This document shows positions 8,032 to 16,391 of a stretch of 50,743 nucleotides of DNA, piece after piece. Origin of the DNA: an uncultured Clostridia bacterium (GTDB lineage: Bacteria; Bacillota; Clostridia; TANB77; CAG-508); assembly GCA_947631145.1 (NCBI GenBank), contig CANRKF010000004.1:1-50743 (forward strand). Reading direction: 5' to 3'. The notes under the pieces are model-generated. The model was not told where the DNA came from. It did not search any database and was given only the letters and a program-made list of their open reading frames with translations. Both the position numbers and the translations under genes were made by a program. How positions within the stretch are numbered: position 1 is the stretch's first letter; each line of letters begins with the position of its first letter.

Positions 8032-10143
8032 TTACTCTTCATCTATTGGTCCAAATAGCTCGTCAAATTTTGCTTCTAATTCTTTTTGTACATCTATAGA
8101 AAATACTTCATTTCCCTCGTCTTGTGGTAATATTGGCGCTTCTTCTAATTTTGCATTTTCTATATTATTAGTATAATTTAAGTCATCTTCTACTTGTATA
8201 TTTGTTTGAATTTCTCCTGAACTTTCTTCTACTTTATTTATACTTTCATTTTTTATTGTATTTTCAGTATGTTCTGTGTTTTTAGTATTGTTTTTTTCTT
8301 CTTTTAATGTTTCTTTTTTATCTTCTGGTTCTTCTTCAAATAAATCATCTAAGGATTCTACTTTTAAATCTCTTTTAGGATTGTTTTCATTTTCTTCTAC
8401 ATATGGATTATATGGATTATATTTTCTCCATTTTCCTCTATCTCCAACATTGAAGTCTAAGTGATTTAAGGTATATGCTGAAAGTTTTCTTATCATTGGA
8501 CTTTCAAAATAATAAAACTTGCTTGCTTTAATTGGTTTTATTCCTTTTTCATAAATTATACATTGGTCGTTATCTAACCTTCTTAGTTCATCAGGTGTCA
8601 TAAGAGCTCTTGCCATTACTTGATCTGAATCACTATAGCCTTGCCTATTAAATTGTTTATCTCTATTAATTGATCTACTATCTCTTACTATTGTTTTTTC
8701 ACCTAGGGCTTTTGAAAAGTATTCTACTGTTTTGTATGAGTTACTTCCTAAAAATAAGTGTGTATCACAGTTTCCCATGATTGTTTCATAGGATTTTTCA
8801 TATACCGCTTCTAACTGATCTAAGTTTTGCAAAATAACACTAAATGATATTCCTCTACTTCTACTGGTTGATATTTTTTTATCAAAGTCTGGTATTTTTC
8901 CTATGTTTGCAAACTCATCACATATGAAGAAGGTTGGCATTTTAAGTCTTCCTCCGTTTTCATCTGCAAAGTTGTATAGTTGTTGTATCATTTGTGAGAA
9001 GAATATTGTTAATAAAAAGTCATAGGCTGTATGTGTATCTGATGAAATAACATATACTGCTGTTTTTTTGCTTCCTATGTCTTCAAAGTTTATAGTATCT
9101 GTTGATGTTACTTCTGCTATTTCTTTTGAATCAAATTTACCAAGTTTAGATTGTAGTGAGCTTAGTATTGATCCATATGTTTTTTCTGGTGCTATTTCAA
9201 TAGATTTATAATACATTCTTGCTGGGTGGTCGTATGGTAATTGGTTTATTAATTCTGTAAGTAAGTTGCTTCCTCCATTGCTATTGGCTGCTCTTACAAG
9301 TTCTGAACAGCTTGCTAGGTTTTGTTCTTCTTCAGGTCTTGTTGCTATTAAATAATATATTAGGGCTTTTAGTAGCATTTCTGCCATATCGTCCCAGTAT
9401 GGATCTGAGCCACTTCCTGCTTCTGATTTTTGCCCTTTTACTATTGTGTTTGCAATAACGTCTACATCTATTTCACTTGATATATGCATTAATGGGTTAT
9501 ATCCATCACTATTTGCTGGATTAACTAGGTTAAGTACTTTTATGTCATATCCATTTTGTTTTAAAAAGCCTGCTGTTTTATCATATAGTTCTCCTTTTGG
9601 ATCTGTAAATACGTAAGAGCCAAGCATTTGATATGCATTTGGTATTGAGTATGATGTAGATTTACCAGATCCTGATCCACCTACTACTAATACATTTATG
9701 TTTCCTCTTTTATCTAATGGTAGGTAATTGTCTTGTGCTAGTAATATGCCTTTATTTTTACTTAATACTTTGTATTGTTCTCCGCCTTCACTCCAGTCAC
9801 TTGAGCCGTGTTCTATATCTGTATATTCACTTTTTGGTCTTGATCTAAATAGACCTATTATTGAACAAATTATATAGAATATTGTGAAGTATGCTAGTGT
9901 TTTAAAAAATATTCCTGTATATCCTTCTGAAAATACTTTTCCTATGCTTGTAAAACTGGTGATGCTTGGTATGAGTTCTGAAAAGAATGTTGACATATTA
10001 AAAATTCCATTGGCGTCCGTTGCTTTACCAATGGAATATGCTATTGGTGAAACAAGTATTACAGTAAATATAACCCATAATACTAATATCACTATTAATG
10101 CTTTTCTATTATCTTTTAATGTTTTTTTTACTTTATAATTCAT
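8032..10143 (-). CDS. VirD4/TraG-family type IV coupling protein (orphan)
   Basis: A 703-residue membrane ATPase. Two N-terminal transmembrane segments (about 14-38 and 77-99) precede the Walker A GGSGSGKS (155-162) and Walker B FFICDEFA (405-412). The last 130 residues are Glu/Lys/Asn-rich and probably disordered. The family delivers DNA or protein to a type IV secretion channel. No relaxase, VirB4 or other channel gene lies in the window, only two small unknown genes upstream in the same direction. It could be a remnant of an integrated element or belong to a minimal export system. The ATPase call is certain; its role is not. Confidence 0.9.
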   Translation of the reverse strand: MNYKVKKTLKDNRKALIVILVLWVIFTVILVSPIAYSIGKATDANGIFNMSTFFSELIPSITSFTSIGKVFSEGYTGIFFKTLAYFTIFYIICSIIGLFRSRPKSEYTDIEHGSSDWSEGGEQYKVLSKNKGILLAQDNYLPLDKRGNINVLVVGGSGSGKSTSYSIPNAYQMLGSYVFTDPKGELYDKTAGFLKQNGYDIKVLNLVNPANSDGYNPLMHISSEIDVDVIANTIVKGQKSEAGSGSDPYWDDMAEMLLKALIYYLIATRPEEEQNLASCSELVRAANSNGGSNLLTELINQLPYDHPARMYYKSIEIAPEKTYGSILSSLQSKLGKFDSKEIAEVTSTDTINFEDIGSKKTAVYVISSDTHTAYDFLLTIFFSQMIQQLYNFADENGGRLKMPTFFICDEFANIGKIPDFDKKISTSRSRGISFSVILQNLDQLEAVYEKSYETIMGNCDTHLFLGSNSYKTVEYFSKALGEKTIVRDSRSINRDKQFNRQGYSDSDQVMARALMTPDELRRLDNDQCIIYEKGIKPIKASKFYYFESPMIRKLSAYTLNHLDFNVGDRGKWRKYNPYNPYVEENENNPKRDLKVESLDDLFEEEPEDKKETLKEEKNNTKNTEHTENTIKNESINKVEESSGEIQTNIQVEDDLNYTNNIENAKLEEAPILPQDEGNEVFSIDVQKELEAKFDELFGPIDEE

Positions 10144-10320
10144 TTTTTATTCACCTTTTCTTAGGTTTTATTTTTTTATTTTCTTTTTAGCTGTTTTCGA
10201 ATGGTTTTCTTTGTTTTTATTTTTTATAGCTATTTTCAAAGCAACTTTCTTTGTTTTTATAAATTTATTATTTGTTTGTACTTTTTAAATTTTTTTATTT
10301 CTTCTTTTTTCAATTTTTCG

Positions 10321-10450
10321 TTTTAGGTTCTTTGCATTATTTATTTGTTCCTTTTTTTGATTTTTTGTTTTTAGGCTCTTTGCATTATTTACTTATTTCT
10401 TCTTTTCCAGATTTTTTATTTTTAGTTTCTTTGTTTAATTTACTTACCTC
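10321..10450 (-). repeat. Tandem repeats spanning the 3' end of the 120-residue gene
   Basis: TTTTAGG(C/T)TCTTTGCATTA recurs at about 10321 and 10369, and a weaker copy sits at about 10430 inside the gene. The copies are 48-61 bp apart and continue past the stop codon. This looks like duplication of the gene's Lys-rich C-terminal coding stretch that now lies downstream. Confidence 0.6.
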
Positions 10451-10747
10451 TTTTTTAATTTTAGCTATAAGATCTCTTTTTGGTTTATCTTTTTTATATG
10501 TTTCCATTACTTCTTTGCTTACTGTATGAGTAGTTCCATTTGCTTCTATTATTTCTCCAGTTTTTTCATCAAATTCGCAATCTCCTGCAGAAATTTCAAT
10601 TCCATCTGTATATGTACTAGAAAAATTTCCATATGATTTATCTTGTGGTGGAACTTCTATAGTTTTTTCAGTAGCATTAAATGTAATTGTATAAGTATCT
10701 GAATATTCTTTTATATCTTTGTTTGAATCTACAGTTGTTTGATTCAT
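10385..10747 (-). CDS. Unknown 120-residue protein in the coupling-protein operon
   Basis: I do not recognise this protein. It has no signal peptide or membrane segment. The N-terminal two thirds is polar and rich in Thr and acidic residues, and the C-terminal 35 residues are strongly basic (repeated Lys). The ATG at 10747 follows an AGGAGG-like site in the 12-bp gap after the upstream gene, so the two are almost certainly co-transcribed. Its position just before the coupling protein suggests a substrate or accessory role (inference from position only). The 3' end sits in a tandem repeat. Confidence 0.7.
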   Translation of the reverse strand: MNQTTVDSNKDIKEYSDTYTITFNATEKTIEVPPQDKSYGNFSSTYTDGIEISAGDCEFDEKTGEIIEANGTTHTVSKEVMETYKKDKPKRDLIAKIKKEVSKLNKETKNKKSGKEEISK

Positions 10748-10759
10748 AATTTTTTCCTC

Positions 10760-11284
10760 CTAAACATCTTGTTTTTTATCTCTTATTTCAAAGGCAAAAT
10801 ATGATTTGTATGGTTTTAATTTACATTTGCCTTTTACTTCATTTGTTTCTTGATCAAAATATAATATTGGTTTAACTTCTTCTGTTGTTTCTGGATCTAT
10901 TATTGAAATAGGCCTTTTTAAATCTGGTGTATATCTAAATTCTTTATATTCCATTTCTTTTTCTGAATATAAAGTATCAAATTTTATTGGCATTGGGCGT
11001 TTTGCAATTTTTACTTTGTCGTCTGCAAGTAAACCCATATTAACTACTACTTTGTCTTTTCCAAAAGATAAAATAACAAGTTCTTCTTCTGGTTGTGGCT
11101 CGTCTACAAAAAAGGTTTTCTTTTTCAAATTTCCGTTTAATTCTTCTGCATAAACTAAGCGTTGAACAGTATATTTTGGATACTCATTTAGAAGTTTTTT
11201 ATCTGTTTTATATATTCTATAAATTACTGTGTTTACTCCTTGAGGATCTGTAATACTGAAATGTTTACCTTTTATTTTGTCCAT
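10760..11284 (-). CDS. Unknown 174-residue protein, first gene of the coupling-protein operon
   Basis: No family recognised. It is a soluble, charged protein without membrane segments that begins MDKIKGKHFSITDPQG. The composition suggests a mostly beta fold, with many short hydrophobic stretches separated by Lys/Glu. The start is ATG at 11284 with a GGAG Shine-Dalgarno upstream. A consensus promoter lies 75-100 bp upstream (11358-11386). It is followed within 12 bp by the 120-residue gene and then by the coupling protein. Confidence 0.7.
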   Translation of the reverse strand: MDKIKGKHFSITDPQGVNTVIYRIYKTDKKLLNEYPKYTVQRLVYAEELNGNLKKKTFFVDEPQPEEELVILSFGKDKVVVNMGLLADDKVKIAKRPMPIKFDTLYSEKEMEYKEFRYTPDLKRPISIIDPETTEEVKPILYFDQETNEVKGKCKLKPYKSYFAFEIRDKKQDV

Positions 11285-11357
11285 TTTTTACACTCCTTTT
11301 CTATGAATTATAGTGCAAATACATAGTTTATCTTTTGTTTTTTCATAACTATATTTA

Positions 11358-11386
11358 ATTATATTACTTTTTATGCGTCATGTCAA
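11358..11386 (-). promoter_or_regulatory. Consensus promoter of the coupling-protein operon
   Basis: On the - strand TTGACA (11381-11386), 17 bases, then TATAAT (11358-11363): both boxes are perfect. It points into the gene starting at 11284. Confidence 0.8.
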
Positions 11387-11405
11387 CATTTTGAGGACTT
11401 TTTTC

Positions 11406-11558
11406 TTATGTTAACTCTTATGCAATTATATTTAAATTTCTATTTATGTAACTTTACATAAAACTGTATTTAATTTTTTCTTTATGCAAGGTTGCACAAA
11501 ATTGCATTTAACTTTTTTATATGGCTTTGTACAAGACTATATTTAACTTTCTTTTTAA
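11406..11558. repeat. Four degenerate 37-38 bp hairpin-forming tandem repeats upstream of the promoter
   Basis: Each unit reads roughly TTATGYAA-N-TTRCAYAA followed by TTGYATTTAA and T-rich sequence. The internal dyad changes in both arms together: ATGTAA/TTACAT in one unit, TGCAA/TTGCA in the next. They sit just upstream of the -35 box of the coupling-protein operon. They could be binding sites for a regulator. No gene lies in 11285-11625. Confidence 0.6.
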
Positions 11559-11625
11559 ATATTAATTTTATTTTACTTTATTAAATGTTTTAATTATATA
11601 AATTATGCTTTTATTTATTAATTAT

Positions 11626-12532
11626 TTAGGCTGATTGTACTTTTCTTGGATTATATTTTGATATTTTTTGTAGTTTAGTAAATAGTTCTTTTTCTTCTTT
11701 TGTTAATTCTTTTGGAACCATTACTTGTACTTTTACTATTAGGTCTCCTCTTCCTGCTTTTCCATTATGATATCCTTTTCCATTAATTCTTAATGTTTCT
11801 CCGCTTTGCATTCCTTGTGGTATGTATAGAGAAACTTCTTCATCTATGGATGTTAAATTTACTTTAGTTCCTAGTGCTGCTTCCCATGGTGTTAAATATA
11901 AGTTGGTGTATAAGTCTATTCCTTGTAAAGCATATTTTATATCATTTTCTATTATTATTTTTATTAATAAGTCTCCTGATTTTCCACCATTTTCTCCGGG
12001 CTTTCCTTGACCTATTAATCTGATTTTTTCTCCATTTCTAATTCCTGCTGGAATTTTAACTTGGAAGTTTTTCATTTTACCGTTTAATGCTCTAAGTGTT
12101 ATTTTCTTTTCTGCTCCATAAAAAGCATCTTGTATTGATACTTTTATTTCTGTTTCTATGTTTTCACCTTTTATAGGTACTTTTTTTGCTTTATTTTTTT
12201 CTATTTTTTCTTCACTATTAATAGTTCTTTCTCCGAAAAACATTTGAAAAAATTCACTAAAAATAGAGCCTTTTTCTCTTTTACTTTCTTCATAATTATT
12301 ACGTTTTTTTCCTACATGTGTGTTCCACATTCTGTCATATTTTTTCTTAGAAGAGTTATTTGATAAGACTTTATATGCTTCATTTATGTCTTTAAATCGT
12401 TCTTCTGATGTGTGATTATTTATATCTGGATGATATTTTTTTGCTTGTTCTCTATATGCTTGTTTTATTTGTTCTTGTGTTACATTGCTTCCGTGGTAAG
12501 TTTAGTATTGTATAATAATCTTTGAAAATCAT
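11626..12532 (-). CDS. DnaJ/CbpA-type co-chaperone, interrupted by a +1 shift at CGG codon 14
   Basis: J-domain protein (Hsp70 co-chaperone) without the DnaJ zinc finger; two C-terminal peptide-binding domains follow. The ATG at 12532 has AGGGGG upstream and gives MIFKDYYTILNLP, a normal J-domain start. Codon 14 is then CGG and the frame ends 13 codons later. Dropping the C of that CGG restores GSNVTQEQIKQAY, the HPD motif (34-36) and the full C-terminus, for 301 residues. An automatic caller would start it at the internal ATG at 12330 and lose the J domain. It is either translated by +1 frameshifting, a pseudogene, or a sequence error. The recurrence of CGG at two other breaks favours the first. 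Confidence 0.85.
12491..12493 (-). other. Putative +1 frameshift site (CGG) in dnaJ-like gene
   Basis: The in-frame context is TTA CCA CGG AAG CAA. The conserved protein continues only if the C is skipped (GGA AGC, Gly-Ser). The zero frame stops 13 codons after CGG. The exact skip point is less constrained here than in murF. Confidence 0.75.
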
Positions 12533-12771
12533 AATTGATTTCCCCCTAGTATGCCTTTAATATTTCTAGTCTTTTGTTCAATTTTTTAGAATTATATCAT
12601 ATTTACATTTTTTAATAAATAATTTTATTAAATAAATTTATTTTTTTAAAAATTTTTGTTACATTTCAAATGAATATTCTGTTTTTTTATTCTTAAAAAA
12701 TATTTTTAAGTATAATTCTATGCTTTCTTTAAATAAAAAAGCTTAAAATAATATTTCCTTTTATAAAGTTA

Positions 12772-13353
12772 TTATGCTTTTTTACTATTACATGTAAGTT
12801 TTAATAAAAGTTTATTTCTTAGCAAAATACCGTCTGGATGGATTAATACTTTTTTCTTAATGTTTTTTTGTATGTCATGGTCTAATATTGCAAGCAGTGC
12901 TTCATCTATATTTTTTATGGCTAATTCTCTAATTTCTTCTACTTCGTCATATTTTCTATTTTCTTCTGTTTTATCTGCTACATATATAATTTTCGCTAGA
13001 TCGTCCATTTCTGGATTTCCTGTTGTATGATATTTTATTGCATTTTGCATTTGTTCTGTAAATCCGTATTTTTTTGACATACATGCTCCTATTTTTGCAT
13101 GTAATAAAGATGGATTTTGTTTTTCTATTTCGTCTATATTTATTTTGTTTTCTTTTATGTATTCTTCTGCTTTTTCTAAGGGTATTTCTTTTCCCATATC
13201 ATGTGCTAAACCTGTTAGCATTGCTATATTTTCATTTACGTTATATTTATTTGCTAATATTTTAGCCATTTTCATTGTTCCAACAGAGTGCATATATCTT
13301 TTTTCTGATAGGGTTTTCTTTAGTTCTGCTTGTATATTTTCTATAGTTTCCAT
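12772..13353 (-). CDS. yqeK: HD-domain phosphohydrolase, YqeK family (diadenosine tetraphosphatase)
   Basis: A 193-residue HD-superfamily hydrolase. His19 lies in RYMHSVGTMKMA, the HD doublet is in GLAHDMGKE (about 47-55), and further metal ligands are in KYHTTG and YVADKTE. This matches YqeK, which splits Ap4A symmetrically. The usual neighbours nadD and rsfS are not next to it; instead it stands in its own unit between the dnaJ-like gene and ddl. The ATG at 13353 follows AAAGGAC. The leader carries the family-2 element, with a small hairpin AGGTT-TTTAAGG-AACCT. Confidence 0.85.
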   Translation of the reverse strand: METIENIQAELKKTLSEKRYMHSVGTMKMAKILANKYNVNENIAMLTGLAHDMGKEIPLEKAEEYIKENKINIDEIEKQNPSLLHAKIGACMSKKYGFTEQMQNAIKYHTTGNPEMDDLAKIIYVADKTEENRKYDEVEEIRELAIKNIDEALLAILDHDIQKNIKKKVLIHPDGILLRNKLLLKLTCNSKKA

Positions 13354-13372
13354 AGCTTGTCCTTTTTTATTT

Positions 13373-13410
13373 ATTTAGGTTTTTAAGGAACCTATAAACC
13401 TTTTGTACAA
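13373..13410 (-). repeat. Repeated 5' leader element, family 2 (copy before yqeK)
   Basis: It reads TTTAGGTTTTTAAGGAACC then TATAAACCTTTTGT on the + strand. It is near-identical in plan to 7774-7810 and can fold AGGTT against AACCT. It lies 20-55 bases upstream of the yqeK start. Confidence 0.55.
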
Positions 13411-13464
13411 TATATTTTTGTTTTTAAAATTTGTGATATAAATTAAGTTTTTTAAGGTGCTATA

Positions 13465-14520
13465 TTAATACGCTAGTTCTATTAGTTTATCTAATAATTC
13501 TGCATATTTTATGCCACTATTTTCCCATAATTTTGGATACATACTAATTTGTGTAAATCCCGGTAGTGTATTTATTTCATTTATGTATACTTCATTTGTG
13601 TCTTTTTTTATGAAAAAGTCTACTCGTGATAGTCCTTTTCCATCTACTGCTTTAAAGGCTTTTAGTGCTAATTTTTTAATTTCTTCTTGTTTTTCTGTTG
13701 GTATTTGTGCGGGAATTACTACTTTTGATTCTGCATTTTTGTATTTTGCATCAAAGGTGTAAAATTCTTCTGCTGGTAAAATTTCGCCTACACAAGTAGC
13801 TTCTACATTTTCATTTCCAAGTACCGCACATTCTACTTCTTTTCCTATAATTTCTTCTTCTATTAATATTTTTGTATCAAATTTTTCTGCATACAAAAGT
13901 GCTTGTTTTAATTCTTCTTCGTTATTGGCTTTTTTTATTCCTACGGATGATCCAGAATTAGATGGTTTTACAAATACCGGATAGCTTAATTTTTCTTTTA
14001 CTTTTTTAGAGATTTCTTCTAAACTCAATTTTTGTTCATTAAATTCACTATCTACATAAATATAATTGTTATTTTGTGCTTTTATATATATGTATTTGGC
14101 TTGGTTGATTTTTGCTTTATCAAATATTATTTTTGTATAAACTTTATCCATGCAAATACTAGATCCAAGTACTCTACAGCCTACATATTTTATTTTTAAT
14201 AATTCTAATAATCCTTGAATTGTTCCATCTTCTCCATACAAGCCATGTAATACCGGAAATGCGATATCTAATTTTTGCAAATATTCAAATACGTTTTCTA
14301 TGGGTTCTATGTTACTTATTTTTTCGCCTACTTGTAATATTTCTATTTCTTCTATTTTTTTTGCGTATTGGTACCACTTGCCTTCTTCACTTATGTAAAT
14401 TGGAAGTATTTCGTATTTTTCATGATTTAAATTTTTTATGATGGATGTGGCAGATACAACAGATACATCATGTTCTGTTGACATTCCTCCAAAAATAATT
14501 CCTATTTTTATTTTATTCAT
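13465..14520 (-). CDS. ddl: D-alanine--D-alanine ligase
   Basis: A 351-residue ATP-grasp ligase that makes the D-Ala-D-Ala dipeptide added by MurF. Visible motifs are GGMSTEHDVSVVSA (N-terminal substrate loop), VKPSNSGSSVGIKK (ATP-grasp glycine loop), EEIIGKEVECAVL and the metal/ATP site INEINTLPGFT near the C-terminus. Full length. It follows murF in the same direction with 38 bp between, so the two consecutive steps are probably one operon. The Shine-Dalgarno GAAAGGAAT is supplied by a copy of the family-1 leader element also found before toxN and the glycosyltransferase. Confidence 0.95.
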   Translation of the reverse strand: MNKIKIGIIFGGMSTEHDVSVVSATSIIKNLNHEKYEILPIYISEEGKWYQYAKKIEEIEILQVGEKISNIEPIENVFEYLQKLDIAFPVLHGLYGEDGTIQGLLELLKIKYVGCRVLGSSICMDKVYTKIIFDKAKINQAKYIYIKAQNNNYIYVDSEFNEQKLSLEEISKKVKEKLSYPVFVKPSNSGSSVGIKKANNEEELKQALLYAEKFDTKILIEEEIIGKEVECAVLGNENVEATCVGEILPAEEFYTFDAKYKNAESKVVIPAQIPTEKQEEIKKLALKAFKAVDGKGLSRVDFFIKKDTNEVYINEINTLPGFTQISMYPKLWENSGIKYAELLDKLIELAY

Positions 14521-14526
14521 AATAGG

Positions 14527-14553
14527 TTCATTCCTTTCTCGCTTCGCTCAAAA
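14527..14553 (-). repeat. Family-1 leader element (3' half) before ddl
   Basis: On the - strand it reads TTTTGAGCGAAGCGAG then AAAGGAATGAA. This matches 16359-16384 before toxN base for base over about 25 positions. It overlaps the murF-ddl gap and carries the ddl ribosome-binding site. Confidence 0.8.
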
Positions 14554-14558
14554 GCTCA

Positions 14559-15951
14559 CTATTGAATTGCATCACTTATTTCAGCAAAATGCATACAATT
14601 AGATGCTTTAAGTAGGACTACATCTTGCTTTTTCATTTCTTTTTGTAAAATGCCAATTGCTTCATTATTGTTTTTACACCAATATATTTGTGATTTATTC
14701 ATTCCTTGTTCTTGTGCTTTTTGTACTATATATTTAGAATCTTCTCCTACGCAAATTAAGATATTAATTTTATTATTTGCAACTATTTCTCCTACTTTTT
14801 CATGAAGTTCTTTGCTATATTCTCCAAGTTCTAGCATATCACCAAGTACCGCTATTTTTTTGCTATTAGGTAGTTTTCCTAAATAGTCTAGTGCTGCTTT
14901 CATAGAGTCATAATTTGCATTGTAATAGTCATTAATTATTGTTGCTCCATTTTTTGCTTTTTTTATTTCCATTCTTCTTTTGGTTAGTTCAAAGCTGGCA
15001 ATTCCTTCTATTGCTTTTGACATTTCTATATTAAGGGCTTGTGCAACAGCTATAGCACATAAGCTGTTTTGTACAAAGTGTTCTCCTCCTACTGGTATGT
15101 GTAGTTTATATTTTTCTCCTTTTACTATTGCTTCACATTCACTTCCATTTTCATGTAGGAGTGCATTTTGCCCTATTATATTACTTTGTTTATTTAGCCC
15201 ATACGTAATTATGTTATAGTTTTGTTTTTCTTTTTCATACCAGTTATGTAATAGGTCATTATCGTAATTTATAATTACTGTTCCATTTTTGTTTAAGCCT
15301 TCTAATATTTCTAATTTTGCTTTTAGTATGTTTTCTCTTGAACCGTAACATTCCAATATGTGCTGTTCCAATGTTTGTAATAACTGCTATATCTGGCTTT
15401 GCTATGTTTGTAAGTACACTGATTTCTCCAAAAGAGTTCATTCCCATTTCTAATACCATAATTTCTTCGTTTGTTAATCTAAGTATTGTGAGTGGTAATC
15501 CTATTTCATTATTGTAGTTTCCAATGGTTTTTAATACTTTATATTTTTTTGAAAGTACACTTGCGACCATGTCTTTTGTGCTGGTTTTTCCTACACTTCC
15601 TGTTATTGCAACTACTGGTATGTTATATAAACTTCTTTTATAGCTTGCTATTTGCTGAAGTGCTTTTACTGTATTTTCTACTAATATGATGGTTGCTTTT
15701 GGATATTTTTGTATGGTTTCTTTTGGTATTTCTACACCTTGTAATATGCAGGCTAGTGCGCCTTTTTTTATGGCTTCTTCATATAGGGTGTTTCCATTGA
15801 AGTTTTCTCCTTGAATTCCTACATATATTTCACCTTCTTGTATTTCTCTTGTGTCTTTAGAAAATTTTTCGCAAATTAAATTTTCGTTTCCACATATTAG
15901 TTTTCCACTTGTTATTTCTAATATTTTTTTTACTGTTATTTCTTTGTTCAT
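14559..15951 (-). CDS. murF: UDP-N-acetylmuramoyl-tripeptide--D-alanyl-D-alanine ligase, interrupted by a +1 shift at CGG codon 203
   Basis: MurF adds D-Ala-D-Ala to the UDP-MurNAc-tripeptide, an essential step of peptidoglycan synthesis. I start at ATG 15951, with AAGGAA correctly spaced; ATG 15957 overlaps the Shine-Dalgarno. The Mur-ligase P-loop is AITGSVGKTST. At NIGTAHIGML the next zero-frame codon is CGG (203), and the frame then stops after 28 codons. Skipping the C gives GSRENILKAKLE, the conserved continuation, and runs to TAG at 14559 for 463 residues, normal MurF length. Automatic annotation would report two fragments. All conserved blocks are present and the gene sits with ddl, so it is unlikely to be dead. 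Confidence 0.9.
15343..15345 (-). other. Putative +1 frameshift site (CGG) in murF
   Basis: The in-frame context is GGA ATG TTA CGG TTC AAG. The conserved Mur motif ..LGSRE.. needs TTA then GGT TCA AGA, so the C is the extra base and the skip point is fixed tightly by homology on both sides. Confidence 0.85.
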
Positions 15952-15972
15952 TCTCATTTCCTTATTTTATGT

Positions 15973-16010
15973 ATTTAGGTTTTTATAATGTATGCCTATA
16001 AAACATTTTC
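15973..16010 (-). repeat. Repeated 5' leader element, family 2 (copy before murF)
   Basis: TTTAGGTTTTTATAATG...GCCTATAAAACATTTTC on the + strand is a diverged member of the family seen before yqeK and the YhaO-like gene, about 25 bases from the murF start. Confidence 0.4.
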
Positions 16011-16090
16011 TATATTTTATTGCTATTATATTCTAATTATTTATAAACTGCAACTAAATAATTGTGTTAAATAAAAAATTATTTTATTTA

Positions 16091-16119
16091 TTGACATAAT
16101 GTATAAAAAATAGTATACT
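16091..16119 (+). promoter_or_regulatory. Consensus promoter of the toxI-toxN transcript
   Basis: TTGACA (16091-16096), 17 bases, TATACT (16114-16119). An inverted repeat AAGTAATC-ATTT-GATTACTT (16133-16152) begins a few bases after the expected start. It could be an operator or a 5' cap hairpin of the RNA. Confidence 0.8.
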
Positions 16120-16157
16120 TAATATAATAAAAAAGTAATCATTTGATTACTTATAGG

Positions 16158-16275
16158 AAGTTCTTACCTAAAAAAGAACGATTTGAAATTAGGTAAAGTT
16201 CAAGCCTTATAAATGAACTGATTTGAAATTAGGTAATGCTTAAGCCTTATAAATAAGCAGTTTTAAATTAGGGGG
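16158..16275 (+). ncRNA. toxI: ToxI antitoxin RNA: about 2.9 tandem repeats of 38-40 nt
   Basis: The units are 16158-16195 (38 nt), 16196-16235 (40 nt) and 16236-16275 (degenerate). Each has a short stem then GATTTGAAATTAGGTA or a variant. The stems covary: GTTC...GAAC in units 1 and 2, GCTTA...TAAGC in unit 3, so structure is conserved while sequence changes. Consensus promoter upstream, terminator immediately downstream, then toxN. This is the type III arrangement in which the toxin cuts the repeat RNA and each unit folds as a pseudoknot that inhibits it. Repeat length and number resemble the shorter-array relatives (about 40 nt, 2-3 units). Function follows from established knowledge of ToxIN-like loci. 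Confidence 0.88.
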
Positions 16276-16305
16276 TACATTTTTTAGTGTACCTTCTTAT
16301 ATTTT
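16273..16305 (+). terminator. Leaky terminator between toxI and toxN
   Basis: GGTACA-TTTTTTAG-TGTACC is followed by the T-rich stretch TTCTTATATTTT. In type III loci this hairpin sets the excess of antitoxin repeats over toxin mRNA. Confidence 0.8.
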
Positions 16306-16320
16306 GCAAAGAAAGTAGGT

Positions 16321-16384
16321 AGTTTGAAAGAAATCAATCTTTCATTTCTATGTTTGCCTTTGAGCGAAGCGAGAAAGGAATGAA
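16321..16384 (+). repeat. Family-1 leader element before toxN
   Basis: AGTTTGAAAG, a small GAAAG/CTTTC hairpin, GCCTTTGAGCGAAGCGAG and AAAGGAAT. It matches 19931-19994 almost base for base over its first 40 positions, and its 3' half matches 14527-14553. It provides the toxN Shine-Dalgarno. Confidence 0.85.
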
Positions 16385-16391
16385 TTAAAAA

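Noticed and set aside
14559..15957. murF as two separate genes (14559-15371 and 15259-15957)
   Set aside because: The fragments are the two halves of one MurF, joined exactly by skipping one base at CGG; the second fragment has no ribosome-binding site.
16158..16275. CRISPR array
   Set aside because: The 38-40 nt repeats are directly abutting with no spacers and are followed by a terminator and toxN; this is a type III antitoxin. No cas genes are present.
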